NCBI GenBank assembly: GCA_028622995.1 | Contig: JAJQJQ010000060.1 | Coordinates: 930,001-994,000, forward strand | Origin: Panagrolaimus kolymaensis | Taxonomy: Eukaryota; Nematoda; Chromadorea; Rhabditida; Panagrolaimidae | Length of the DNA: 64,000 nucleotides | Reading direction: 5' to 3' | In this document: positions 24,498-38,840 of the stretch, piece by piece | Position numbering within the stretch: position 1 is the first letter of the stretch | How the letters are laid out: each line of letters opens with the position of its first letter | Notes under the pieces: generated by a model | Database searches by the model: none | Seen by the model: only the letters and a program-made list of their open reading frames with translations | What the model was told of the DNA's origin: nothing | Position numbers and translations under genes: made by a program

Positions 24498-27108
24498 GTT
24501 TGATTTAATAAATTTTAATGGATCCGCTAACATATTTATGATGCTTCCAATAACAAAACTATCAAGATTTTCTGAAAGCTTGAGGTCGTTTATTTCCTAT
24601 AAAAAAGGAAAAACTATTACAAAAATAATTTTTTTGATTTAATAAATTTGTATGGATCCGCTAACATATTTATGATGCTTCCAATAACAAAACTATCAAG
24701 ATTTTCTGAAAGCTTGAGGTCGTTTATTTCCTATAAAAAAGGAAAAACTATTACAAAAATAATTTTTTTGATTTAATAAATTTGTATAGATCCGCTAACA
24801 TATTTATGATGCTTCCAATAACAAAACCATCAAGATTTTCTGAAAGCTTGAGGTCATTTATTTCCTATAAAAAAGGAAAAACTATTACAAAAATAATTTT
24901 TTTGATTTAATAAATTTTAATGGATCCGCTAACATATTTATGATGCTTCCAATAACAAAACTATCAAGATTTTCTGAAAGCTTGAGGTCGTTTATTTCCT
25001 ATAAAAAAGGAAAAACTATTACAAAAATAATTTTTTTGATTTAATAAATTTGTATGGATCCGCTAACATATTTATGATGCTTCCAATAACAAAACCATCA
25101 AGATTTTCTGAAAGCTTGAGGTCATTTATTTCCTATAAAAAAGGAAAAACTATTACAAAAATAATTTTTTTGATTTAATAAATTTTAATGGATCCGCTAA
25201 CATATTTATGATGCTTCCAATAACAAAACTATCAAGATTTTCTGAAAGCTTGAGGTCGTTTATTTCCTATAAAAAAGGAAAAACTATTACAAAAATAATT
25301 TTTTTGATTTAATAAATTTGTATGGATCCGCTAACATATTTATGATGCTTCCAATAACAAAACTATCAAGATTTTCTGAAAGCTGGAGGTCGTTTATTTC
25401 CTATAAAAAAGGAAAAACTATTACAAAAATAATTTTTTTGATTTAATAAATTTTAATGGATCCGCTAACATATTTATGATGCTTCCAATAACAAAACTAT
25501 CAAGATTTTCTGAAAGCTTGAGGTCGTTTATTTCCTATAAAAAAGGAAAAACAATTACAAAAATAATTTTTTTGATTTAATAAATTTTAATGGATCCGCT
25601 AACATATTTATGATGCTTCCAATAACAAAACGATCAAGATTTTCTGAAAGCTTGAGGTCATTTATTTCCTATAAAAAAGGAAAAACTATAACAAAAAATA
25701 ATTTTTTTGATTTAATAAATTTTAATGGATCCGCTAACATATTTATGATGCTTCCAATAACAAAACGATCAAGATTTTCTGAAAGCTTGAGGTCGTTTAT
25801 TTCCTATAAAAAAGGAAAAACTATTACAAAAAATAATTTTTTTGATTTAATAAATTTTAATGGATCCGCTAACATATTTATGATGCTTCCAATAACAAAA
25901 CCATCAAGATTTTCTGAAAGCTTGAGGTCGTTTATTTCCTATAAAAAAGGAAAAACTATTACACAAAATTATTTTTTTGATTTAATAAATTTTAATGGAT
26001 CCGCTAACATATTTATGATGCTTCCAATAACAAAACCATCAAGATTTTCTGAAAGCTTGAGGTCTTTTATTTCCTATAAAAAAGGAAAAACTATTACAAA
26101 AATAATTTTTTTGATTTAATAAATTTTAATGGATCCGCTAACATATTTATGATGCTTCCAATAACAAAACTATCAAGATTTTCTGAAAGCTTGAGGTCGT
26201 TTATTTCCTATAAAAAAGGAAAAACTATTACAAAAATAATTTTTTTGATTTAATAAATTTGTATGGATCCGCTAACATATTTATGATGCTTCCAATAACA
26301 AAACTATCAAGATTTTCTGAAAGCTTGAGGTCGTTTATTTCCTATAAAAAAGGAAAAACTATTACAAAAATAATTTTTTTGATTTAATAAATTTTAATGG
26401 ATCCGCTAACATATTTATAATGCTTCCAATAACAAAACCATCAAGATTTTCTGAAAGCTTGAGGTCGTTTATTTCCTATAAAAAAGGAAAAACTATTACA
26501 AAAATAATTTTTTTGATTTAATAAATTTGTATGGATCCGCTAACATATTTATGATGCTTCCAATAACAAAACTATCAAGATTTTCTGAAAGCTTGAGGTC
26601 GTTTATTTCCTATAAAAAAGGAAAAACTATTACAAATATAATTTTTTTGATTTAATAAATTTTAATGGATCCGCTAACATATTTATGATGCTTCCAATAA
26701 CAAAACTATCAAGATTTTCTGAAAGCTTGAGGTCGTTTATTTCCTATAAAAAAGGAAAAACTATTACAAAAATAATTTTTTTGATTTAATAAATTTGTAT
26801 GGATCCGCTAACATATTTATGATGCTTCCAATAACAAAACCATCAAGATTTTCTGAAAGCTTGAGGTCGTTTATTTCCTATAAAAAAGGAAAAACTATTA
26901 CAAAAATAATTTTTTTGATTTAATAAATTTGTATGGATCCGCTAACATATTTATGATGCTTCCAATAACAAAACTATCAAGATTTTCTGAAAGCTTGAGG
27001 TCGTTTATTTCCTATAAAAAAGGAAAAACTATTACAAAAATAATTTTTTTGATTTAATAAATTTTAATGGATCCGCTAACATATTTATGATGCTTCCAAT
27101 AACAAAAC
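24455..27108. repeat. Duplicated block Z (partner Z' at 34590-37243)
   Basis: A 2,654-bp segment recurs 10,135 bases downstream. Shared rare markers, all at that exact offset, are AATTTGTTTG (24498), GTATAGATCC with a lost BamHI site (24788), GCTGGAGG (25385), ACAATTAC (25552), ACACAAAATT in an A6-region variant (25960s), GGTCTTTTA (26064), TTTATAATGC (26419) and ACAAATATA (26637). Part of it, from about 25.0 to 25.8 kb, also recurs 7,299 bases downstream (GCTGGAGG at 32684). Confidence 0.9.
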
Positions 27109-28813
27109 CATCAAGATTTTCTGAAAGCTTGAGGTCGTTTATTTCCTATAAAAAAGGAAAAACTATAACAAAAAATAATTTTTTTGATTTAATAAATTTT
27201 AATGGATCCGCTAACATATTTATGATGCTTCCAATAACAAAACCATCAAGATTTTCTGAAAGCTTGAGGTCGTTTATTTCCTATAAAAAAGGAAAAACTA
27301 TTACAAAAAATAATTTTTTTGATTTAATAAATTTTAATGGATCCGCTAACATATTTATGATGCTTCCAATAACAAAACCATCAAGATTTTCTGAAAGCTT
27401 GAGGTCGTTTATTTCCTATAAAAAAGGAAAAACCATAACAAAAAATAATTTTTTTGATTTAATAAATTTTAATGGATCCGCTAACATATTTATGATGCTT
27501 CCAATAACAAAACGATCAAGATTTTCTGAAAGCTTGAGGTCGTTTATTTCCTATAAAAAAGGAAAAACTATAACAAAAAATAATTTTTTTGATTTAATAA
27601 ATTTTAATGGATCCGCTAACATATTTATGATGCTTCCAATAACAAAACCATCAAGATTTTCTGAAAGCTTGAGGTCGTTTATTTCCTATAAAAAAGGAAA
27701 AACTATTACAAAAAATAATTTTTTTGATTTAATAAATTTTAATGGATCCGCTAACATATTTATGATGCTTCCAATAACAAAACCATCAAGATTTTCTGAA
27801 AGCTTGAGGTCGTTTATTTCCTATAAAAAAGGAAAAACCATAACAAAAAATAATTTTTTTGATTTAATAAATTTTAATGGATCCGCTAACATATTTATGA
27901 TGCTTCCAATAACAAGCTTCCAATAACAAAACCATCAAGATTTTCTGAAAGCTTGAGGTCGTTTATTTCCTATAAAAAAGGAAAAACTATTACAAAAAAT
28001 AATTTTTTTGATTTAATAAATTTTAATGGATCCGCTAACATATTTATGATGCTTCCAATAACAAAACCATCAAGATTTTCTGAAAGCTTGAGGTCGTTTA
28101 TTTCCTATAAAAAAGGAAAAACTATTACAAAAAATTATTTTTTTGATTTAATAAATTTTAATGGATCCGCTAACATATTTATGATGCTTCCAATAACAAA
28201 ACCATCAAGATTTTCTGAAAGCTTGAGGTCGTTTATTTCCTATAAAAAAGGAAAAACTATTACAAAAATAATTTTTTTGATTTAATAAATTTTAATGGAT
28301 CCGCTAACATATTTATGATGCTTCCAATAACAAAACTATCAAGATTTTCTGAAAGCTTGAGGTCATTTATTTCCTATAAAAAAGGAAAAACTATTACAAA
28401 AAATAATTTTTTTGATTTAATAAATTTTAATGGATCCGCTAACATATTTATGATGCTTCCAATAACAAAACCATCAAGATTTTCTGAAAGCTTGAGGTCG
28501 TTTATTTCCTATAAAAAAGGAAAAACCATAACAAAAAATAATTTTTTTGATTTAATAAATTTTAATGGATCCGCTAACATATTTATGATGCTTCCAATAA
28601 CAAAACCATCAAGATTTTCTGAAAGCTTGAGGTCATTTATTTCCTATAAAAAAGGAAAAACCATAACAAAAAATAATTTTTTTGATTTAATAAATTTTAA
28701 TGGATCCGCTAACATATTTATGATGCTTCCAATAACAAAACTATCAAGATTTTCTGAAAGCTTGAGGTCGTTTATTTCCTATAAAAAAGGAAAAACTATT
28801 ACAAAAATAATTT
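27030..28813. repeat. Duplicated block Y' (copy of Y)
   Basis: Second copy of block Y, directly after block Z and overlapping the start of X' by about 150 bases. It places Z between two copies of Y. Confidence 0.88.
27902..27928. repeat. 14-bp internal tandem duplication, copy 6
   Basis: Partner of the copy at 23586, carried along by the Y to Y' duplication. Confidence 0.9.
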
Positions 28814-28858
28814 TTTTGATTTAATAAATTTTAATGGATCCGCTAACATATTTATGAT

Positions 28859-28885
28859 GCTTCCAATAACAAGCTTCCAATAACA
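28859..28885. repeat. 14-bp internal tandem duplication, copy 7
   Basis: Partner of the copy at 20329, carried along by the X to X' duplication. Confidence 0.9.
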
Positions 28886-30754
28886 AAACCATCAAGATTT
28901 TCTGAAAGCTTGAGGTCGTTTATTTCCTATAAAAAAGGAAAAACTATTACAAAAAATAATTTTTTTGATTTAATAAATTTTAATGGATCCGCTAACATAT
29001 TTATGATGCTTCCAATAACAAAACCATCAAGATTTTCTGAAAGCTTGAGGTCGTTTATTTCCTATAAAAAAGGAAAAACTATTACAAAAAATTATTTTTT
29101 TGATTTAATAAATTTTAATGGATCCGCTAACATATTTATGATGCTTCCAATAACAAAACCATCAAGATTTTCTGAAAGCTTGAGGTCGTTTATTTCCTAT
29201 AAAAAAGGAAAAACTATTACAAAAATAATTTTTTTGATTTAATAAATTTTAATGGATCCGCTAACATATTTATGATGCTTCCAATAACAAAACTATCAAG
29301 ATTTTCTGAAAGCTTGAGGTCATTTATTTCCTATAAAAAAGGAAAAACTATTACAAAAAATAATTTTTTTGATTTAATAAATTTTAATGGATCCGCTAAC
29401 ATATTTATGATGCTTCCAATAACAAAACCATCAAGATTTTCTGAAAGCTTGAGGTCGTTTATTTCCTATAAAAAAGGAAAAACCATAACAAAAAATAATT
29501 TTTTTGATTTAATAAATTTTAATGGATCCGCTAACATATTTATGATGCTTCCAATAACAAAACCATCAAGATTTTCTGAAAGCTTGAGGTCATTTATTTC
29601 CTATAAAAAAGGAAAAACCATAACAAAAAATAATTTTTTTGATTTAATAAATTTTAATGGATCCGCTAACATATTTATGATGCTTCCAATAACAAAACGA
29701 TCAAGATTTTCGGAAAGCTTGAGGTCGTTTATTTCCTATAAAAAAGGAAAAACTATAACAAAAAATAATTTTTTTGATTTAATAAATTTTAATGGATCCG
29801 CTAACATATTTATGATGCTTCCAATAACAAAACGATCAAGATTTTCTGAAAGCTTGAGGTCGTTTATTTCCTATAAAAAAGGAAAAACTATTACAAAAAT
29901 AATTTTTTTGATTTAATAAATTTTAATGGATCCGCTAACATATTTATGATGCTTCCAATATTAAAACCATCAAGATTTTCTGAAAGCTTGAGGTCGTTTA
30001 TTTCCTATAAAAAAGGAAAAACTATTACAAAAATAATTTTTTTGATTTAATAAATTTGTATGGATCCGCTAACATATTTATGATGCTTCCAATAACAAAA
30101 CTATCAAGATTTTCTGAAAGCTTGAGGTCGTTTATTTCCTATAAAAAAGGAAAAACTATTACAAAAATAATTTTTTTGATTTAATAAATTTTAATGGATC
30201 CGCTAACATTTTTATGATGCTTCCAATAACAAAACTATCAAGATTTTCTGAAAGCTTGAGGTCGTTTATTTCCTATAAAAAAGGAAAAACTATTACAAAA
30301 ATAATTTTTTTGATTTAATAAATTTTAATGGATCCGCTAACATATTTATGATGCTTCCAATAACAAAACTATCAAGATTTTCTGAAAGCTTGAGGTCGTT
30401 TATTTCCTATAAAAAAGGAAAAACTATTACAAAAATAATTTTTTTGATTTAATAAATTTGTATGGATCCGCTAACATATTTATGATGCTTCCAATAACAA
30501 AACCATCAAGATTTTCTGAAAGCTTGAGGTCATTTATTTCCTATAAAAAAGGAAAAACTATTACAAAAATAATTTTTTTGATTTAATAAATTTTAATGGA
30601 TCCGCTAACATATTTATGATGCTTCCAATAACAAAACTATCGAGATTTTCTGAAAGCTTGAGGTCGTTTATTTCCTATAAAAAAGGAAAAACTATTACAA
30701 AAATAATTTTTTTGATTTAATAAATTTTAATGGATCCGCTAACATATTTATGAT

Positions 30755-30781
30755 GCTTCCAATAACAAGCTTCCAATAACA
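30755..30781. repeat. 14-bp internal tandem duplication, copy 8
   Basis: Partner of the copy at 22225, carried along by the X to X' duplication; here the neighbouring HindIII site is intact. Confidence 0.9.
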
Positions 30782-31434
30782 AAACCATCAAGATTTTCTG
30801 AAAGCTTGAGGTCGTTTATTTCCTATAAAAAAGGAAAAACTATTACAAAAAATAATTTTTTTGATTTAATAAATTTTAATGGATCCGCTAACATATTTAT
30901 GATGCTTCCAATAACAAAACCATCAAGATTTTCTGAAAGCTTGAGGTCGTTTATTTCCTATAAAAAAGGAAAAACTATTACAAAAATAATTTTTTTGATT
31001 TAATAAATTTTAATGGATCCGCTAACATATTTATGATGCTTCCAATAACAAAACTATCAAGATTTTCTGAAAGCTTGAGGTCGTTTATTTCCTATAAAAA
31101 AGGAAAAACTATTACAAAAATAATTTTTTTGATTTAATAAATTTGTATGGATCCGCTAACATATTTATGATGCTTCCAATAACAAAACTATCAAGATTTT
31201 CTGAAAGCTTGAGGTCGTTTATTTCCTATACAAAAGGAAAAATTATTACAAAAATAATTTTTTTGATTTAATAAATTTTAATGGATCCGCTAACATATTT
31301 ATGATGCTTCCAATAACAAAACTATCAAGATTTTCTGAAAGCTTGAGGTCGTTTATTTCCTATAAAAAAGGAAAAACTATTACAAAAATAATTTTTTTGA
31401 TTTAATAAATTTTAATGGATCCGCTAACATATTT

Positions 31435-31970
31435 ATGATGCTTCCAATAACAAAACCATCAAGATTTTCTGAAAGCTTGAGGTCATTTATTTCCTATAAA
31501 AAAGGAAAAACTATTACAAAAATAATTTTTTTGATTTAATAAATTTGTATGGATCCGCTAACATATTTATGATGCTTCCAATAACAAAACCATCAAGATT
31601 TTCTGAAAGCTTGAGGTCATTTATTTCCTATAAAAAAGGAAAAACTATTACAAAAATAATTTTTTTGATTTAATAAATTTGTATGGATCCGCTAACATAT
31701 TTATGATGCTTCCAATAACAAAACCATCAAGATTTTCTGAAAGCTTGAGGTCATTTATTTCCTATAAAAAAGGAAAAACTATTACAAAAATAATTTTTTT
31801 GATTTAATAAATTTGTATGGATCCGCTAACATATTTATGATGCTTCCAATAACAAAACCATCAAGATTTTCTGAAAGCTTGAGGTCATTTATTTCCTATA
31901 AAAAAGGAAAAACTATTACAAAAATAATTTTTTTGATTTAATAAATTTGTATGGATCCGCTAACATATTT
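31435..31970. repeat. Four near-identical 134-bp monomers in a row
   Basis: Monomers at 31435, 31569, 31703 and 31837 all combine cca at bases 22-24, GGTCA at 47-51, A5 and the GTATGG ending. Elsewhere in zone 2 this type alternates with a cta/GGTCG type. Four in a row suggests a recent single-monomer amplification. Confidence 0.8.
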
Positions 31971-33991
31971 ATGATGCTTCCAATAACAAAACTATCAAGA
32001 TTTTCTGAAAGCTTGAGGTCGTTTATTTCCTATAAAAAAGGAAAAACTATTACAAAAATAATTTTTTTGATTTAATAAATTTGTATGGATCCGCTAACAT
32101 ATTTATGATGCTTCCAATAACAAAACCATCAAGATTTTCTGAAAGCTTGAGGTCATTTATTTCCTATAAAAAAGGAAAAACTATTACAAAAATAATTTTT
32201 TTGATTTAATAAATTTTAATGGATCCGCTAACATATTTATGATGCTTCCAATAACAAAACTATCAAGATTTTCTGAAAGCTTGAGGTCGTTTATTTCCTA
32301 TAAAAAAGGAAAAACTATTACAAAAATAATTTTTTTGATTTAATAAATTTGTATGGATCCGCTAACATATTTATGATGCTTCCAATAACAAAACCATCAA
32401 GATTTTCTGAAAGCTTGAGGTCATTTATTTCCTATAAAAAAGGAAAAACTATTACAAAAATAATTTTTTTGATTTAATAAATTTTAATGGATCCGCTAAC
32501 ATATTTATGATGCTTCCAATAACAAAACTATCAAGATTTTCTGAAAGCTTGAGGTCGTTTATTTCCTATAAAAAAGGAAAAACTATTACAAAAATAATTT
32601 TTTTGATTTAATAAATTTGTATGGATCCGCTAACATATTTATGATGCTTCCAATAACAAAACTATCAAGATTTTCTGAAAGCTGGAGGTCGTTTATTTCC
32701 TATAAAAAAGGAAAAACTATTACAAAAATAATTTTTTTGATTTAATAAATTTTAATGGATCCGCTAACATATTTATGATGCTTCCAATAACAAAACTATC
32801 AAGATTTTCTGAAAGCTTGAGGTCGTTTATTTCCTATAAAAAAGGAAAAACAATTACAAAAATAATTTTTTTGATTTAATAAATTTTAATGGATCCGCTA
32901 ACATATTTATGATGCTTCCAATAACAAAACGATCAAGATTTTCTGAAAGCTTGAGGTCATTTATTTCCTATAAAAAAGGAAAAACTATAACAAAAAATAA
33001 TTTTTTTGATTTAATAAATTTTAATGGATCCGCTAACATATTTATGATGCTTCCAATAACAAAACGATCAAGATTTTCTGAAAGCTTGAGGTCGTTTATT
33101 TCCTATAAAAAAGGAAAAACTATAACAAAAAATAATTTTTTTGATTTAATAAATTTTAATGGATCCGCTAACATATTTATGATGCTTCCAATAACAAAAC
33201 GATCAAGATTTTCTGAAAGCTTGAGGTCGTTTATTTCCTATAAAAAAGGAAAAACAATTACAAAAATAATTTTTTTGATTTAATAAATTTTAATGGATCC
33301 GCTAACATATTTATGATGCTTCCAATAACAAAACGATCAAGATTTTCTGAAAGCTTGAGGTCATTTATTTCCTATAAAAAAGGAAAAACTATAACAAAAA
33401 ATAATTTTTTTGATTTAATAAATTTTAATGGATCCGCTAACATATTTATGATGCTTCCAATAACAAAACGATCAAGATTTTCTGAAAGCTTGAGGTCGTT
33501 TATTTCCTATAAAAAAGGAAAAACCATTACAAAAAAAAATTTTTTTGATTTAATAAATTTTAATGGATCCGCTAACATATTTATGATGCTTCCAATAACA
33601 AAACCATCAAGATTTTCTGAAAGCTTGAGGTCGTTTATTTCCTATAAAAAAGGAAAAACTATTACAAAAAATAATTTTTTTGATTTAATAAATTTTAATG
33701 GATCCGCTAACATATTTAAGATGCTTCCAATAACAAAATGATCAAGATTTTCTGAAAGCTTGAGGTCGTTTATTTCCTATAAAAAAGGAAAAACTATAAC
33801 AAAAAATAATTTTTTTGATTTAATAAATTTTAATGGATCCGCTAACATATTTATGATGCTTCCAATAACAAAACCATCAAGATTTTCTGAAAGCTTGAGG
33901 TCGTTTATTTCCTATAAAAAAGGAAAAACTATTACAAAAATAATTTTTTTGATTTAATAAATTTTAATGGATCCGCTAACATATTTATGAT

Positions 33992-34018
33992 GCTTCCAAT
34001 AACAAGCTTCCAATAACA
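33992..34018. repeat. 14-bp internal tandem duplication, copy 9 (last)
   Basis: Same 14-bp gain, outside the X, Y and Z blocks. No further copy was seen to the right, so the variant is limited to 16.8-34.0 kb. Confidence 0.9.
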
Positions 34019-34589
34019 AAACCATCAAGATTTTCTGAAAGCTTGAGGTCGTTTATTTCCTATAAAAAAGGAAAAACTATTACAAAAAATAATTTTTTTG
34101 ATTTAATAAATTTTAATGGATCCGCTAACATATTTATGATGCTTCCAATAACAAAACCATCAAGATTTTCTGAAAGCTTGAGGTCGTTTATTTCCTATAA
34201 AAAAGGAAAAACTATTACACAAAATTATTTTTTTGATTTAATAAATTTTAATGGATCCGCTAACATATTTATGATGCTTCCAATAACAAAACCATCAAGA
34301 TTTTCTGAAAGCTTGAGGTCTTTTATTTCCTATAAAAAAGGAAAAACTATTACAAAAATAATTTTTTTGATTTAATAAATTTTAATGGATCCGCTAACAT
34401 ATTTATGATGCTTCCAATAACAAAACTATCAAGATTTTCTGAAAGCTTGAGGTCGTTTATTTCCTATAAAAAAGGAAAAACTATTACAAAAATAATTTTT
34501 TTGATTTAATAAATTTGTATGGATCCGCTAACATATTTATGATGCTTCCAATAACAAAACCATCAAGATTTTCTGAAAGCTTGAGGTCA

Positions 34590-37243
34590 TTTATTTCCTA
34601 TAAAAAAGGAAAAACTATTACAAAAATAATTTGTTTGATTTAATAAATTTTAATGGATCCGCTAACATATTTATGATGCTTCCAATAACAAAACTATCAA
34701 GATTTTCTGAAAGCTTGAGGTCGTTTATTTCCTATAAAAAAGGAAAAACTATTACAAAAATAATTTTTTTGATTTAATAAATTTGTATGGATCCGCTAAC
34801 ATATTTATGATGCTTCCAATAACAAAACTATCAAGATTTTCTGAAAGCTTGAGGTCGTTTATTTCCTATAAAAAAGGAAAAACTATTACAAAAATAATTT
34901 TTTTGATTTAATAAATTTGTATAGATCCGCTAACATATTTATGATGCTTCCAATAACAAAACCATCAAGATTTTCTGAAAGCTTGAGGTCATTTATTTCC
35001 TATAAAAAAGGAAAAACTATTACAAAAATAATTTTTTTGATTTAATAAATTTTAATGGATCCGCTAACATATTTATGATGCTTCCAATAACAAAACTATC
35101 AAGATTTTCTGAAAGCTTGAGGTCGTTTATTTCCTATAAAAAAGGAAAAACTATTACAAAAATAATTTTTTTGATTTAATAAATTTGTATGGATCCGCTA
35201 ACATATTTATGATGCTTCCAATAACAAAACCATCAAGATTTTCTGAAAGCTTGAGGTCATTTATTTCCTATAAAAAAGGAAAAACTATTACAAAAATAAT
35301 TTTTTTGATTTAATAAATTTTAATGGATCCGCTAACATATTTATGATGCTTCCAATAACAAAACTATCAAGATTTTCTGAAAGCTTGAGGTCGTTTATTT
35401 CCTATAAAAAAGGAAAAACTATTACAAAAATAATTTTTTTGATTTAATAAATTTGTATGGATCCGCTAACATATTTATGATGCTTCCAATAACAAAACTA
35501 TCAAGATTTTCTGAAAGCTGGAGGTCGTTTATTTCCTATAAAAAAGGAAAAACTATTACAAAAATAATTTTTTTGATTTAATAAATTTTAATGGATCCGC
35601 TAACATATTTATGATGCTTCCAATAACAAAACTATCAAGATTTTCTGAAAGCTTGAGGTCGTTTATTTCCTATAAAAAAGGAAAAACAATTACAAAAATA
35701 ATTTTTTTGATTTAATAAATTTTAATGGATCCGCTAACATATTTATGATGCTTCCAATAACAAAACGATCAAGATTTTCTGAAAGCTTGAGGTCATTTAT
35801 TTCCTATAAAAAAGGAAAAACTATAACAAAAAATAATTTTTTTGATTTAATAAATTTTAATGGATCCGCTAACATATTTATGATGCTTCCAATAACAAAA
35901 CGATCAAGATTTTCTGAAAGCTTGAGGTCGTTTATTTCCTATAAAAAAGGAAAAACTATTACAAAAAATAATTTTTTTGATTTAATAAATTTTAATGGAT
36001 CCGCTAACATATTTATGATGCTTCCAATAACAAAACCATCAAGATTTTCTGAAAGCTTGAGGTCGTTTATTTCCTATAAAAAAGGAAAAACTATTACACA
36101 AAATTATTTTTTTGATTTAATAAATTTTAATGGATCCGCTAACATATTTATGATGCTTCCAATAACAAAACCATCAAGATTTTCTGAAAGCTTGAGGTCT
36201 TTTATTTCCTATAAAAAAGGAAAAACTATTACAAAAATAATTTTTTTGATTTAATAAATTTTAATGGATCCGCTAACATATTTATGATGCTTCCAATAAC
36301 AAAACTATCAAGATTTTCTGAAAGCTTGAGGTCGTTTATTTCCTATAAAAAAGGAAAAACTATTACAAAAATAATTTTTTTGATTTAATAAATTTGTATG
36401 GATCCGCTAACATATTTATGATGCTTCCAATAACAAAACTATCAAGATTTTCTGAAAGCTTGAGGTCGTTTATTTCCTATAAAAAAGGAAAAACTATTAC
36501 AAAAATAATTTTTTTGATTTAATAAATTTTAATGGATCCGCTAACATATTTATAATGCTTCCAATAACAAAACCATCAAGATTTTCTGAAAGCTTGAGGT
36601 CGTTTATTTCCTATAAAAAAGGAAAAACTATTACAAAAATAATTTTTTTGATTTAATAAATTTGTATGGATCCGCTAACATATTTATGATGCTTCCAATA
36701 ACAAAACTATCAAGATTTTCTGAAAGCTTGAGGTCGTTTATTTCCTATAAAAAAGGAAAAACTATTACAAATATAATTTTTTTGATTTAATAAATTTTAA
36801 TGGATCCGCTAACATATTTATGATGCTTCCAATAACAAAACTATCAAGATTTTCTGAAAGCTTGAGGTCGTTTATTTCCTATAAAAAAGGAAAAACTATT
36901 ACAAAAATAATTTTTTTGATTTAATAAATTTGTATGGATCCGCTAACATATTTATGATGCTTCCAATAACAAAACCATCAAGATTTTCTGAAAGCTTGAG
37001 GTCGTTTATTTCCTATAAAAAAGGAAAAACTATTACAAAAATAATTTTTTTGATTTAATAAATTTGTATGGATCCGCTAACATATTTATGATGCTTCCAA
37101 TAACAAAACTATCAAGATTTTCTGAAAGCTTGAGGTCGTTTATTTCCTATAAAAAAGGAAAAACTATTACAAAAATAATTTTTTTGATTTAATAAATTTT
37201 AATGGATCCGCTAACATATTTATGATGCTTCCAATAACAAAAC
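34590..37243. repeat. Duplicated block Z' (copy of Z)
   Basis: Second copy of block Z, 10,135 bases downstream. Immediately upstream, 34043-34375 holds a further copy of the ACACAAAATT and GGTCTTTTA monomer pair, so this part of the block exists three times. Confidence 0.88.
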
Positions 37244-38840
37244 TATCAAGATTTTCTGAAAGCTTGAGGTCGTTTATTTCCTATAAAAAAGGAAAAACAA
37301 TTACAAAAATAATTTTTTTGATTTAATAAATTTTAATGGATCCGCTAACATATTTATGATGCTTCCAATAACAAAACGATCAAGATTTTCTGAAAGCTTG
37401 AGGTCATTTATTTCCTATAAAAAAGGAAAAACTATAACAAAAAATAATTTTTTTGATTTAATAAATTTTAATGGATCCGCTAACATATTTATGATGCTTC
37501 CAATAACAAAACGATCAAGATTTTCTGAAAGCTTGAGGTCGTTTATTTCCTATAAAAAAGGAAAAACTATAACAAAAAATAATTTTTTTGATTTAATAAA
37601 TTTTAATGGATCCGCTAACATATTTATGATGCTTCCAATAACAAAACGATCAAGATTTTCTGAAAGCTTGAGGTCATTTATTTCCTATAAAAAAGGAAAA
37701 ACTATAACAAAAAATAATTTTTTTGATTTAATAAATTTTAATGGATCCGCTAACATATTTATGATGCTTCCAATAACAAAACGATCAAGATTTTCTGAAA
37801 GCTTGAGGTCGTTTATTTCCTATAAAAAAGGAAAAACTATTACAAAAAAAAATTTTTTTGATTTAATAAATTTTAATGGATCCGCTAACATATTTATGAT
37901 GCTTCCAATAACAAAACCATCAAGATTTTCTGAAAGCTTAAGGTCGTTTATTTCCTATAAAAAAGGAAAAACTATTACAAAAAATAATTTTTTTGATTTA
38001 ATAAATTTTAATGGATCCGCTAACATATTTAAGATGCTTCCAATAACAAAACGATCAAGATTTTCTGAAAGCTTGAGGTCGTTTATTTCCTATAAAAAAG
38101 GAAAAACTATAACAAAAAATAATTTTTTTGATTTAATAAATTTTAATGGATCCGCTAACATATTTATGATGCTTCCAATAACAAAACGATCAAGATTTTC
38201 TGAAAGCTTGAGGTCGTTTATTTCCTATAAAAAAGGAAAAACTATTACAAAAAATAATTTTTTTGATTTAATAAATTTTAATGGATCCGCTAACATATTT
38301 ATGATGCTTCCAATAACAAAACGATCAAGATTTTCTGAAAGCTTGAGGTCGTTTATTTCCTATAAAAAAGAAAAAACTATAACAAAAAATAATTTTTTTG
38401 ATTTAATAAATTTTAATGGATCCGCTAACATATTTATGATGCTTCCAATAACAAAACGATCAAGATTTTCTGAAAGCTTGAGGTCATTTATTTCCTATAA
38501 AAAAGGAAAAACTATAACAAAAAATAATTTTTTTGATTTAATAAATTTTAATGGATCCGCTAACATATTTATGATGCTTCCAATAACAAAACGATCAAGA
38601 TTTTCTGAAAGCTTGAGGTCGTTTATTTCCTATAAAAAAGGAAAAACTATTACAAAAATAATTTTTTTGATTTAATAAATTTTAATGGATCCGCTAACAT
38701 ATTTATGATGCTTCCAATAACAAAACCATCAAGATTTTCTGAAAGCTTGAGGTCATTTATTTCCTATAAAAAAGGAAAAACTATTACAAAAATAATTTTT
38801 TTGATTTAATAAATTTTAATGGATCCGCTAACATATTTAT

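Larger units (their letters stand above)
28667..31322. repeat. Duplicated block X' (copy of X)
   Basis: Second copy of block X. Compared with X it keeps the intact HindIII site at the monomer near 30801 and reads TTTTTTGATT near 29774, closer to the family consensus, so the private changes in X arose after the duplication. Confidence 0.88.

Noticed and set aside
20137..31322. Inverted (palindromic) arrangement of blocks X, Y, Z, Y', X'
   Set aside because: The block order looks mirrored, but every monomer and block reads in the same direction, so there is no inverted repeat.
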